Source: Pseudacidovorax intermedius
GTDB taxonomy: Bacteria; Pseudomonadota; Gammaproteobacteria; Burkholderiales; Burkholderiaceae_C
Assembly: GCF_003350475.1 (NCBI RefSeq)
Contig: NZ_QQAV01000001.1
Location: 238,742 to 302,741 of the forward strand
Length of the DNA: 64,000 bases
Direction: 5' to 3'
The position numbers were made by a program, and so were the translations under genes. The notes beneath the pieces were generated by a model. The model did no database searches. It saw only the letters and a list, made by a program, of their open reading frames with translations, and had not been told where the DNA came from. This document shows, in pieces, positions 1-10,414 of this stretch; the stretch's first letter is position 1; every line of letters starts with the position of its first letter.

Positions 1-2
1 TC

Positions 3-1100
3 GCGCTCGCGCTTCTTCTGGCTGCCGGTGAGCCAGGCCACGCGCCGGCCCTGGGCAGCCAGCAGCGGGTCGAGCCAGCCGACCAGCTTGCCGAAATGCT
101 GCGAGGCCAGGATCTCGGTGGGCGCCATCAGCGCGCACTGGAAGCCGGCGTCGATGCAGCGGGCCGCGGCCAGTGCCGCCACCAGCGTCTTGCCCGAGCC
201 CACGTCGCCCTGCAGCAGCCGGTGCATGGGCTGGCGATGGGCCAGGTCGGCGGCGATCTCGCGGTCGGCACGCGCCTGCGCGCCGGTGGGCGAGAAGGGC
301 AGCGCCGCCAGCAAGCGGGCATGCAGGCTGCCGTCGCCGGTGCCCGCGCGAAGCACGGGCGCGCGCTGGGCCTCGCGGGCGCGGCGGGCCTCCAGCTGCG
401 ACAGCTGCTGGGCCAGCAACTCGTCCGCCTTCAGGCGCTGCCAGGCGGGATGGCTGCGATCCTCCAGGGCGGCCAGGGCCACGTCGGGCGTGGGGTGGTG
501 CAGAAATTCGAGGGCGGCGCGCAGCGTCCAGGCGTTGGGAGGCAGCAGCTCGGCGGGAATCAGTTCCTCCAGCGGCGCCCGCGCCAGGCCGGCCTGCACG
601 GCGCGGCGCAGCACGGGCTGCGCCAGGCCCGCGGTCGTCGCATAGACGGGCGTCAGCGCCAGCGGCAGCGCCGTGCCGGCCGCCTTGATGACCGGGTGCA
701 GCATGGTCCGGCCCACGAAACCGCCACGCACCTCGCCACGCGCCCGCACCCGGCTGCCGGGCGCCAGCTGCTTCTGCTGCGAAGGGTAGAAATTGAAGAA
801 GCGCAGCTGGCAGGTGTCGCTGCCGTCGTCCAGCGTGGCGATGAGCTGGCGGCGCGGGCGGAAGACGATTTCGCTGTCCACGATCGTGCCCTCGACCTGC
901 GCATGCTCGCCATCGCGCACGTGGGCCAGTTGCACGATGCGGGTCTCGTCCTCGTAGCGCAGCGGCAGGTAGAGGGCGAAGTCGATGTCGCGCACCAGGC
1001 CGAGTTTTTTCAGCGCGCGCTGCACCTGGCTTTCGCCGCTGCCGGGCGCGCGGGGCGCGGCGGGCGCAGGGGCAGGCGAGGCGAGGGGGCGCGCGGACAT
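3..1100 (-). CDS. recG: ATP-dependent DNA helicase RecG (N-terminal part, cut by window edge)
   Basis: Reading the minus strand from the ATG at 1100 gives an uninterrupted frame of 366 codons that runs off the left edge. It has the N-terminal wedge/OB region of RecG (a '[11 protein letters not shown]' block near residue 45) followed by the first helicase domain, with Walker A 'GDVGSGKT' and a '[11 protein letters not shown]' block. RecG remodels stalled replication forks and Holliday junctions. The ATP-binding half is only partly present and the C-terminal helicase domain lies outside the window. It diverges from queA across 116 bp. The start was chosen because it gives a short lead-in to the conserved region; no strong ribosome site was seen. 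Confidence 0.9.
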   Translation of the reverse strand, partial: MSARPLASPAPAPAAPRAPGSGESQVQRALKKLGLVRDIDFALYLPLRYEDETRIVQLAHVRDGEHAQVEGTIVDSEIVFRPRRQLIATLDDGSDTCQLRFFNFYPSQQKQLAPGSRVRARGEVRGGFVGRTMLHPVIKAAGTALPLALTPVYATTAGLAQPVLRRAVQAGLARAPLEELIPAELLPPNAWTLRAALEFLHHPTPDVALAALEDRSHPAWQRLKADELLAQQLSQLEARRAREAQRAPVLRAGTGDGSLHARLLAALPFSPTGAQARADREIAADLAHRQPMHRLLQGDVGSGKTLVAALAAARCIDAGFQCALMAPTEILASQHFGKLVGWLDPLLAAQGRRVAWLTGSQKKRER

Positions 1101-1216
1101 GGGACAATTCTGCCTCCCCGCCCTCCTCCGCCCCGCGCGGCAGGCCCGCATCCTTCGCCGGCCTCATCGGAGGGCTTCCGCTTCTTTCTTGGAACGGGCC
1201 CGTCCGGCCCTCAAGC

Positions 1217-2295
1217 ATGTCCCGCACCGACTTCACGCTCTCGGATTTCGACTTCGCGCTGCCGCCTGAACTGGTCGCGCAGCAGCCTGCCCCCGAACGC
1301 AGCGCCTCGCGCCTGCTCGACGGCACCGGCCCCGGGCTCACCGACCGCATCTTCCGCGACCTGCCTTCGCTGCTGCGCGAGGGCGACCTGCTGGTCTTCA
1401 ACGACACGCAGGTGGTCAAGGCCCGCCTCTTCGGCGAGAAGCCCACCGGCGGCCGGCTGGAGCTGCTGATCGAGCGCGTGCTGGACGGCCAGGAAGTGGC
1501 CGCCCACATGAAGGTCAGCAAGAAGCCCGCCGTCGGCACGGTCCTGCGCATGGACGCCGCGCCCGGCCAGCCGGCCTTCCGCGCCACGCTGCTGGGCCGC
1601 TGGCCCGAGGAAGGCGGCCCGCTGTTCCGCTTCGCGCTGGAGAGCGACGACGGTGCCGCCCCCTACACGCTGATGGAGCGCCACGGCCACGTGCCCCTGC
1701 CGCCCTACATCGAGCGCCAGCAGGCGCAGGAAAGCGCCACCGACGCCGCCGAGGACGCCCGCCGCTATCAGACCGTCTTCGCCCGCGTGCCCGGCGCCGT
1801 GGCGGCCCCCACCGCGGCGCTGCACTTCGACGAGGCACTGCTCGCGCAGCTGGAGGCCCGCGGCGTGCGCCGCGCCAACGTCACGCTGCACGTGGGCGCG
1901 GGCACCTTCCAGCCGGTCAAGACCGAGAACATCGCCGAGCATGTGATGCATGCCGAGCGCTACGACGTGCCGCCGGCCACGCAGCAGGCGATTGCCGACT
2001 GCCGCGCCCGCGGCGGCCGCGTGGTGGCGGTGGGCACGACCACCGTGCGCACCCTCGAATCCTGGGCCGCCAGCGGGCAGGCGCAGGGCGACACGCAGAT
2101 CTTCATCACACCGGGATTCCGCTTCCAACACGTGGACCTGCTCGTCACCAACTTCCACCTGCCCAAGAGCACGCTGATGATGCTGGTCAGCGCCCTGGCG
2201 GGCTACGAGCGCGTGATGTCGCTCTATGCCCACGCCATCCGCGAGCGCTACCGCTTCTTCAGTTATGGGGACGCGATGCTGCTGGAGCGGGCGGC

Positions 2296-2299
<4 letters not shown>
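1217..2299 (+). CDS. queA: S-adenosylmethionine:tRNA ribosyltransferase-isomerase QueA
   Basis: The 360-residue protein matches QueA in length and opening ('[15 protein letters not shown]'). QueA transfers and isomerises the ribosyl part of S-adenosylmethionine onto preQ1 in tRNA to form epoxyqueuosine. Conserved blocks include '[11 protein letters not shown]' near residue 60 and '[11 protein letters not shown]' near residue 275. It acts in the cytoplasm after Tgt has inserted preQ1, and tgt lies one gene downstream. The stop codon overlaps the start of the next gene (ATGA), so the two are probably translationally coupled. Confidence 0.96.
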
Positions 2300-4784
<2,485 letters not shown>

Positions 4785-4804
4785 GAAGGTCCTCTGCCAC
4801 AACG

Positions 4805-4953
4805 ACAAAGCGGCCTTCGGGCCAATGCCAGTCAGTTAATCCGTTCGCCTTGAGCTTGTCGAAGGGCTTTGACACGCAGTGCCCTGGCTTCGACAGGCTC
4901 AGCCCGAACGGTTCTTGGTGAACTGACTGAGATTGGCCCGAAGGCCGCTTGTC
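4805..4953. terminator. Long nested inverted repeat between convergent genes (probable bidirectional terminator)
   Basis: The outer arms at about 4805-4839 and 4920-4953 are near-perfect complements (core GCGGCCTTCGGGCCAAT plus CAGTCAGTT). Inside lies a second palindrome with the REP-like sequence TTCGACAGGCTCAGCCCGAA. A T-run (4953-4958) follows on the plus strand. It separates convergent tgt and the DUF3597 gene, so a two-way terminator role fits. At nearly 150 bp it is much longer than a standard intrinsic terminator. Confidence 0.7.
4841..4913. repeat. REP-like palindromic repeat, copy 1
   Basis: Imperfect inverted repeat. The left arm is CCGTTCGCCTTGAGCTTGTC and the right arm contains CTTCGACAGGCTCAGCCCGA followed by ACGG. 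A related copy lies at 18897-18978, also at the end of convergent genes. This sequence type is a familiar intergenic repeat in Comamonadaceae genomes (general knowledge). Here it is nested within the larger hairpin after tgt. Confidence 0.7.
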
Positions 4954-4974
4954 TTTTTTGGGGACGTGACGCGC

Positions 4975-5382
4975 TCAGCGCATCTCGGGCGGAAGCGTGC
5001 CGCCGTTGGCCGCGATGCGGGTCATCACCTGCTTGTGCAGCCAGATGTTCCATTCGGCAGAGCCCGGTTCTGCGCTGCCCGTGTAGATGAACTCGTTGGC
5101 CAGTTCCTTGCGGGCGGCCAGGCTGCTGTCGAGGCCGAGCAGCTTGAGCAGGTCCACGATGGAGGTGCGCCAGTTCAGTTGGGCCGCGCCCGGCTTCGCA
5201 TCGAGGATGGGGGCCACCTCGCCCAGCGGGATGGACGGCGGTGGCGCGGACACGGCAGGCGCCGCCGCCGGAGCCGGTGCAGCGGTCGCCGACGGTGCGG
5301 CGGGCGCGGGGGCCGGGGCGGGCGCAGCCTGTGCGCCGGGGAATATCTTGGAAAGGATGCTGCTGAAGATGCTCACGGGCAT
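4975..5382 (-). CDS. DUF3597 domain-containing protein
   Basis: The 135-residue protein begins 'MPVSIFSSILSKIF', followed by an Ala/Pro-rich linker (residues 18-50) and a conserved C-terminal domain of about 80 residues with 'LNWRTSIVDLLKLLGLDSSLAARKEL' split over two helices and 'NIWLHKQVM'. This matches DUF3597, a small family of unknown function. There is no signal peptide or membrane segment. It is convergent with tgt. The role is unknown. Confidence 0.85.
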   Translation of the reverse strand: MPVSIFSSILSKIFPGAQAAPAPAPAPAAPSATAAPAPAAAPAVSAPPPSIPLGEVAPILDAKPGAAQLNWRTSIVDLLKLLGLDSSLAARKELANEFIYTGSAEPGSAEWNIWLHKQVMTRIAANGGTLPPEMR

Positions 5383-5464
5383 GACTCCTGGGTCGAATGG
5401 GGAGGAACAGTCACCGCTCGGCGGCGGGTGCCCGGTTCTAGCACCCGTGCGGGGTGGCCCTGCG

Positions 5465-6589
5465 TCAGCGGCGGCCGTGTTCGTGATCTTCTGCCGGCTT
5501 CTGCGAAGAAATGTTGCTTAATTCTGTATCTGACCCCGGAGTGACGGTCGGCCGGGTCTCCGCCGCCTTGCCACAGCCGTGGCAGAAGCGCGCGAAGGCG
5601 CTCTTGCGGGTGCCGCAGCCCCCGCAGCGGTCGAACAGGCCGATGCCGCAGTGCGGGCAGAAGTCGATGGCCGCGTTCTTCAGGTCCACCGGCCGCTCGC
5701 AGCCCGGGCAGACGCCCTTGGCCAGGCGCGCCAGCGCCACGTCGTAGTCCAGGGCCTGGCGCCGTGCCGGCTCGGGCCGGGCCTCGGCCGCCTGCTGCCG
5801 CGCCAGGTAGCGCTGCAGCGCGGCGATGACCCAACGGCCGGCCAGCAGCGTCAGCACCACGCCCACGCCGTAGCGCACATAGCCGCCATAGCTGGGCAGG
5901 TAGGGCACCAGCTCCACGAAGAAGGTGAAGAGGGCGAAGAAGACGAAGCCCCAGACGAAGGGCCACCCGTTGCCCTTGCGGTGCCGCACGAAGAGCCAGC
6001 CGGCGACGGCCAGCAGCGGCAGCGTGAGGGCGAGGCGGTAGCCGAAGACGCGCAGTTCCTGCCGCCGCTCGGCCGCCTGCAGGCGCCCGGCGGCAGCTGC
6101 TTCCAGTTCGTCCAGCTGGCGCTGGCTGCGTGCAGCGGCCTGGCGGGCGTCGAGTGCCCGCTGCTCGTGACGCTCGGCCGCCGACTGGGCCTGCCGCTGG
6201 GCGGCACGCAGTTCGTCGAGGGCGCGCGTGCGTTCGATCAGGGCCGGGTCCTGCTCCGGCCGGGCGGTGGCGCTGCGCGTGGCCAGCCAGTCGCCGAGGC
6301 TGGCCTGCGCCGAACGGGTGTTGGCCTGGGCCGTCCGGGCGCGCAGTTGCGCCTGCGCCAGGGCCTCGTCGGCCTCGGTCTGGGCCTGTTGCGCGCGGGC
6401 CAGGGCGTCGCGCTGGGCCTGTGCGGCCGGCCGGTCGATGAAGTCGTCCAGCTGCAACTGGCGCTCCACCCGCGGCAGGTCGCCCACCACGGTGCCGCCC
6501 AGGCCGATCAGGAAGCTGGCGAACACCAGCGACAGCAGCCACAGGCCGCGACGGAACCAGGCTTCGGACAGGCGGAGGGAGGTCTTCAT
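5465..6589 (-). CDS. Membrane protein with coiled coil and C-terminal double zinc ribbon
   Basis: The ATG at 6589 is preceded by GAAAGGAAA, a good ribosome site, and gives 374 residues; the open frame upstream lacks supporting signals. Order: one membrane segment (about residues 15-35), a long Gln/Ala/Arg-rich coiled coil (about 45-190), two or three membrane segments (about 195-275), then a cytoplasmic zinc ribbon with four CxxC-type pairs ('CPGC', 'CPHC', 'CGGC', 'CHGC'). I do not recognise a specific function; the coiled coil suggests self-assembly. A perfect 19-bp palindrome lies about 145 bp upstream (6734-6752). Confidence 0.75.
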   Translation of the reverse strand: MKTSLRLSEAWFRRGLWLLSLVFASFLIGLGGTVVGDLPRVERQLQLDDFIDRPAAQAQRDALARAQQAQTEADEALAQAQLRARTAQANTRSAQASLGDWLATRSATARPEQDPALIERTRALDELRAAQRQAQSAAERHEQRALDARQAAARSQRQLDELEAAAAGRLQAAERRQELRVFGYRLALTLPLLAVAGWLFVRHRKGNGWPFVWGFVFFALFTFFVELVPYLPSYGGYVRYGVGVVLTLLAGRWVIAALQRYLARQQAAEARPEPARRQALDYDVALARLAKGVCPGCERPVDLKNAAIDFCPHCGIGLFDRCGGCGTRKSAFARFCHGCGKAAETRPTVTPGSDTELSNISSQKPAEDHEHGRR

Positions 6590-6733
6590 GCGCGATTTCC
6601 TTTCAGGCTCGGCGGCGGGATCGCGACTGGGAAATCCAGTCACCCACCCTCCGCCGGAGATCAATCGCATCATGCCCAGGCCTCGGCCCGAGGGCGGCGC
6701 CGGCTTGTACGTTGACAAGAATTTGCGGCTTAA

Positions 6734-6752
6734 GGTATCGCCAGGCGATACC
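6734..6752. promoter_or_regulatory. Perfect palindrome GGTATCGCC-A-GGCGATACC (candidate operator, site 1)
   Basis: Two 9-bp arms flank one central base. The same core (GGTATCG...CGATACC) recurs at 10386-10404 next to the start of the divergent HTH regulator gene. This copy lies between the PAP2 gene end and the zinc-ribbon gene start. The likely reading is an operator for the regulator at 10415, controlling the zinc-ribbon gene or the 3' side of the lipid operon. No convincing -35/-10 pair was found for the minus strand. Confidence 0.5.
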
Positions 6753-6768
6753 GCCGCGAGGCCATCGC

Positions 6769-7422
6769 TCAGCCGGCCGCCCGCCGCGCCGGCCGCGTGC
6801 CGGCATGCAGATCGGCCCGTACGAAGGGGCGTTCGTTGCCGGCCATCCAGGCCGCAATGCGACCGATCAGCTCGTGCGTCGGCGCGCGCGTGCCGGGCTG
6901 AATCACCAGCGCGGGGAGTACCAGCGTGAGCAGCACCGGCAGCAGGCGCAGCCTGGGATGCGGCTTGCTCCGCTGGCGCCACAGGAAGACGCCGCTGGCC
7001 GACAGCCCGAGCAGGAAGCCCGACACCACCTCCGACACCGAATGCGCGTCCAGGGCCAGACGCGAATAGCCGATGGCCATGCCCAGGGCCCAGCCCGCGA
7101 AGGCGGCCGCCACGCGCCAGCGATGCGCGAAGCTGGAGACCGCCAGCCACAGCGCCACCGGCCAGAGGGTGGTCGACAGCGTGGTGTGGCCGCTGAAGCC
7201 GGTGAAATCGATGGCCGCGATGCCCAGCCCCCAGCCCATGAAGGCCAGCTTGCCTGCCACCACGGTCGCGCCCGCCGTACCCACGCACAGCAGCCACAGC
7301 CACATCACCGGCCGGGTCCGCCGTGCCCAGCCCAGCCAGGCGGTGATGGCCAGCGCCATCGGCATCATCAGGCTGCTGTCGCCCAGCCAGGTCAGTGCGT
7401 GCCAGTTCAGAAAAGCGTTCAT
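6769..7422 (-). CDS. PAP2-superfamily membrane phosphatase-like protein
   Basis: The protein has 217 residues from the ATG at 7422. Five or six hydrophobic segments surround the two C-terminal blocks of the PAP2 phosphatase signature: 'GFSGHTTLS' (around residue 79) and 'SRLALDAHSVSEV' (around residue 121), which carry the catalytic His residues and the Arg. PAP2 enzymes remove phosphate from phosphatidic acid, lipid pyrophosphates or related substrates at the membrane. It starts 10 bp after the stop of the ceramidase/acyltransferase ORF and is surely co-transcribed, which points to a lipid substrate. The N-terminal Lys-containing block of the classic signature is weak. Confidence 0.8.
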   Translation of the reverse strand: MNAFLNWHALTWLGDSSLMMPMALAITAWLGWARRTRPVMWLWLLCVGTAGATVVAGKLAFMGWGLGIAAIDFTGFSGHTTLSTTLWPVALWLAVSSFAHRWRVAAAFAGWALGMAIGYSRLALDAHSVSEVVSGFLLGLSASGVFLWRQRSKPHPRLRLLPVLLTLVLPALVIQPGTRAPTHELIGRIAAWMAGNERPFVRADLHAGTRPARRAAG

Positions 7423-7432
7423 CAATGAGGAA

Positions 7433-10288
7433 TCAAGACTGCGTCAGCAGGTTGGACACCCGCTCGCGCAGCAGTTCGGGCTGCACCGCCGAAGCCGGCA
7501 GGGACGTGCCCACGTTCAGGCCGACGCGGCTCCAGAAGCCGCGGCGGAAGGGCCGCACCATCGCCACCGGCTCGCCGCCGCGCAGCTCGATACGGCTGAA
7601 GTACGAGCCCCACAGGTTCGTCAGCGCCATCGGCACCACCGGCACGGCCAGGTCGTCCTCCTGCGCGCGGGCCAGGATCTTCATCACGCCGCCCTTGAAG
7701 GGCTGCAGCGTGCCGTCGCGCGTGATGCCGCCTTCGGGAAAGATGCCCAGCAGATCGCCCTCGCGCAGCACCTGGGCCGCCTCGTCGAAGGCGCGCTCGT
7801 AGGCGGCCGGGTCTTCCTTCTGCGGCGCGATCGGGATCGCCTTGGCCAGCCGGAACAGCCAGCCCAGCACCGGCACGCGGAAGATGCGGTGGTCCATCAG
7901 GAAGCGGATCGGCCGTGGGCTGGCCGCCATCAGCAGCACGGCGTCGACGAAGCTCACGTGGTTGCATACCAGCACGGCCGGGCCGTGGTCGGGGATCTGC
8001 TCGTCGCCCCGCACCTTGAAGCGGTAGACGAAGCGCGACGCCACCCAGGCGATGAAGCGCAGCAGGTATTCGGGCACCAGCAAAAAGATGTAGCCCGCCA
8101 CCACCGCATTGGCGATGCCGGTGAACAGGAAGACCTGCGGAATGCTGAAGCCGGCGCCGATCAGCGCCCCGGCGATCACCGCGCTGGCGATCATGAACAG
8201 CGCATTGAGGATGTTGTTGGCCGCGATGATCCGCGCGCGGTGCGTGGGCTGGCTGCGCAGCTGGATCAGCGCATACATCGGCACGCTGTAGAGGCCCGCG
8301 AACAGCGAGAGCAGCGCCAGGTCGGCCATCACCCGCCAATGCGCCGGCTGCGCCAGGAAGGCGCCCAGCCCCATCTCGGCCGAAGGCGGCAGCCCGCGCG
8401 AGGCGAAGTACAGGTCGATGGCGAACACGCTCATGCCGATGGCGCCCAGCGGCACCAGGCCGATCTCCACCTGGCGGCGCGACAGCGTCTCGCACAGCAG
8501 CGAGCCCGCGCCGATGCCCACCGAGAACACCACCAACAGCAGCGAGGCGACCTGCGCATCGCCGTGCAGCACCTCCTTGGCGAAGCTCGGGAACTGCGAC
8601 AGGAAGGTGGCGCCGAAGAACCACATCCACGAAATGCCCAGCAGCGAGCGGAACACCACCGTGTTGCCATGCGCCAGCCTGAGATTGCGCCAGGTCTCGG
8701 ACACCGGGTTCCAGTTGACAGCCAGGGTCGGGTCGGTGGCCGGCGCCGCGGGCACGGCCTGCGCCGTCAGCCGACCGATCACGGCCACTGCCACACAGGC
8801 CGCCGCCACGGTGCCGTGGCCGATGCCCGGCAGCGCCACCAGCAGACCGCCCGCCACCTGGCCCAGCAGGATGGCGACGAAGGTGCCCATTTCCACCATG
8901 CCGTTGCCGCCGGTGAGTTCGTGCGCGTCGAGCGCCTGCGGCAGGTAGGCGAACTTGACCGGGCCGAACAGCGTGGAATGCAGGCCCATCAGGAAGACGC
9001 AGCCCAGCAGCACCGGCACGTTGGCGGCCATGAAGCCCCAGCCGGCCAGCGCCATGATGGCGATCTCCAGCGTCTTGACCAGCCGGATGATGCGGGCCTT
9101 GTCGTACTTGTCGGTGAGCTGCCCCGCAGTGGCCGAGAACAGCAGGAAGGGCAGGATGAACAGCGCGCCGATCGCCAGGCCCGCCAGCGAGGGCGGCAGC
9201 CACGCCACCTGCAGCTGGTAGGTCACCATCACCGTGAAGGCGAACTTGAACAGGTTGTCGTTGGCGGCCCCGGCGAACTGCGTCCAGAAGAAGGGCGCGA
9301 AGCGGCGCTGGCGCAGCAGGGCGAACTGGTTGGCGTGCGCCGGAGAAGCGGCGGCCGGTGGGGCGTCGGTGCGCATGGTCTGGTCCTGAAGTCCGGCCCG
9401 CGCCCATGGCCGATGGGCACGTGGGGTACCGGCGCCCGCCGCATTCTGCCGCAGCGGTGCCCGCCCCACGGCGGCCAGCACGGGCAGTGCCGCCAGCGCC
9501 GCCGCCAAGTGCTTGAGGCTGTGGCCCGACACGGTCTGCCCGGTGGCCTCGAACAGGGCGAAGTCATTCATCTCCAGCAGCTTGGCGAGCAGGTAGGCCG
9601 CCAGCACGGCACCGACGCGCAGCCCCAGTGCGCCGGGCACCTTGGGGCGGCGCCAGGCCCAGACGATGAAGCCGATGCCCCCGTACTGCACCACGGCCCA
9701 GGGCAGCACGTTGCCGTCCACCTGGGGCCACGCCGCCGACACCGTTCCCAGCAGCAGCGCACCCCACAGCACGGGCCGCACCGCCGCCAGCGTCAACCGC
9801 TCGGCCACGACCAACGCCCAGGCCCCCGCGAAGGCGACCGCCATGCCCAGCCGGTCGCCCGCCAGCCGGCCGGCATCGGGCGCCCAGTGGTACCACGCAG
9901 AGCCGAGCGACGTCAGCAGCAGGCCGGCGAAGAACACCTGCGCCGCACGGCGCGTGGCCGCCGGCAAAGTTCGCGCTCGCAGTCGCGCCAGGCCCCACAG
10001 GCCGGCCAGGGCGAAAGGCAGGTTGCTCAGCACGTCGAAGGCGTTGGGGATGCCCCAGCGTGGTCGCACGTCGGCGAAGGGCGCGGCCACGGCCGGTGCA
10101 TGTGCCTGCAGGTGGCCATGCGCATCCAGGGGCAGGCCGAGCGCCGCCAGCAAGGCCGGCCCGGCCAGCCAGGTGGCGAGCCAGAGCAGCAGCAGGCCGG
10201 CCAGCGCCAGCCCGAGGCCGCGTGGCAGAAGGGCGGCCTCGGTGTTGGTAGACGCGGGGTCGGCAGCGGAGGCGGTGGATGAAGACAT
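7433..10288 (-). CDS. Ceramidase-like hydrolase fused in frame to MFS flippase and PlsC acyltransferase
   Basis: One uninterrupted frame of 951 codons. Residues 1-280: a seven-helix CREST/alkaline ceramidase-like domain with the expected zinc-site pattern S130-x3-H134-x10-D145 ('SAWYH...D') and H256-x3-H260 ('GHSLKH'). Residues 281-304: a low-complexity linker that looks like translated spacer. Residues 305-about 720: MFS transporter of the LplT type ('GAANDNLFKFAF'). Residues about 735-951: glycerolipid acyltransferase with 'NHVSFVD' (HX4D) and 'FPEGG'. An internal ATG at 9376 with an AGGAC ribosome site could give a separate 647-residue flippase-acyltransferase. The true start may lie upstream of 10288, because a signal-like hydrophobic run (LLLVLLLA) precedes it. 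Real fusion or lost stop codon is unresolved. Confidence 0.8.
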   Translation of the reverse strand: MSSSTASAADPASTNTEAALLPRGLGLALAGLLLLWLATWLAGPALLAALGLPLDAHGHLQAHAPAVAAPFADVRPRWGIPNAFDVLSNLPFALAGLWGLARLRARTLPAATRRAAQVFFAGLLLTSLGSAWYHWAPDAGRLAGDRLGMAVAFAGAWALVVAERLTLAAVRPVLWGALLLGTVSAAWPQVDGNVLPWAVVQYGGIGFIVWAWRRPKVPGALGLRVGAVLAAYLLAKLLEMNDFALFEATGQTVSGHSLKHLAAALAALPVLAAVGRAPLRQNAAGAGTPRAHRPWARAGLQDQTMRTDAPPAAASPAHANQFALLRQRRFAPFFWTQFAGAANDNLFKFAFTVMVTYQLQVAWLPPSLAGLAIGALFILPFLLFSATAGQLTDKYDKARIIRLVKTLEIAIMALAGWGFMAANVPVLLGCVFLMGLHSTLFGPVKFAYLPQALDAHELTGGNGMVEMGTFVAILLGQVAGGLLVALPGIGHGTVAAACVAVAVIGRLTAQAVPAAPATDPTLAVNWNPVSETWRNLRLAHGNTVVFRSLLGISWMWFFGATFLSQFPSFAKEVLHGDAQVASLLLVVFSVGIGAGSLLCETLSRRQVEIGLVPLGAIGMSVFAIDLYFASRGLPPSAEMGLGAFLAQPAHWRVMADLALLSLFAGLYSVPMYALIQLRSQPTHRARIIAANNILNALFMIASAVIAGALIGAGFSIPQVFLFTGIANAVVAGYIFLLVPEYLLRFIAWVASRFVYRFKVRGDEQIPDHGPAVLVCNHVSFVDAVLLMAASPRPIRFLMDHRIFRVPVLGWLFRLAKAIPIAPQKEDPAAYERAFDEAAQVLREGDLLGIFPEGGITRDGTLQPFKGGVMKILARAQEDDLAVPVVPMALTNLWGSYFSRIELRGGEPVAMVRPFRRGFWSRVGLNVGTSLPASAVQPELLRERVSNLLTQS
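9376..9400 (-). promoter_or_regulatory. Internal start site for the MFS/PlsC half of the fused ORF
   Basis: ATG at 9376 (minus strand) begins 'MRTDAPPAAAS', the normal-looking N terminus of an LplT/PlsC protein, preceded by TCAGGACCAGACC with an AGGAC ribosome-site core. No stop codon separates it from the ceramidase domain upstream, so the two halves could be made as one fusion, as separate products, or both. Confidence 0.45.
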
Positions 10289-10385
10289 GGCCAGCAGGAG
10301 GACTAGAAGAAGGTGGCGCAGTCTCCCGGCCCACCCTCGCCGCCGAGGCTCGTATTCCAATACAGTGGCAGACAAAACCACCTCA

Positions 10386-10404
10386 GGTATCGCCTGCCGA
10401 TACC
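10386..10404. promoter_or_regulatory. Palindrome GGTATCGCC-T-GCCGATACC (candidate operator, site 2)
   Basis: Seven-base arms GGTATCG/CGATACC are perfect and the inner pair is mismatched. It ends 10 bp before the GTG start of the HTH regulator and lies about 100 bp upstream of the ceramidase start on the other strand. A smaller palindrome, GTATTCCAATAC, is at 10352-10363. Position and similarity to site 1 suggest autoregulation plus control of the lipid operon. Confidence 0.55.
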
Positions 10405-10414
10405 ATGTTGACCC

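Noticed and set aside
31..1469. Plus-strand frames over recG (for example 96-1469)
   Set aside because: They lie antisense to the clear RecG N-terminal half and then out of frame with queA.
6590..7303. Upstream extension of the zinc-ribbon protein frame
   Set aside because: It runs through the PAP2 gene in another frame, while the ATG at 6589 has a good ribosome site and starts directly before a membrane helix.
7073..10282. Plus-strand open frame of 1,069 codons opposite the ceramidase/MFS/PlsC gene
   Set aside because: Composition rich in Gln, His and Arg is the usual antisense shadow of a GC-rich gene; no domain, start signal or neighbour supports it, while the minus frame has clear conserved motifs.
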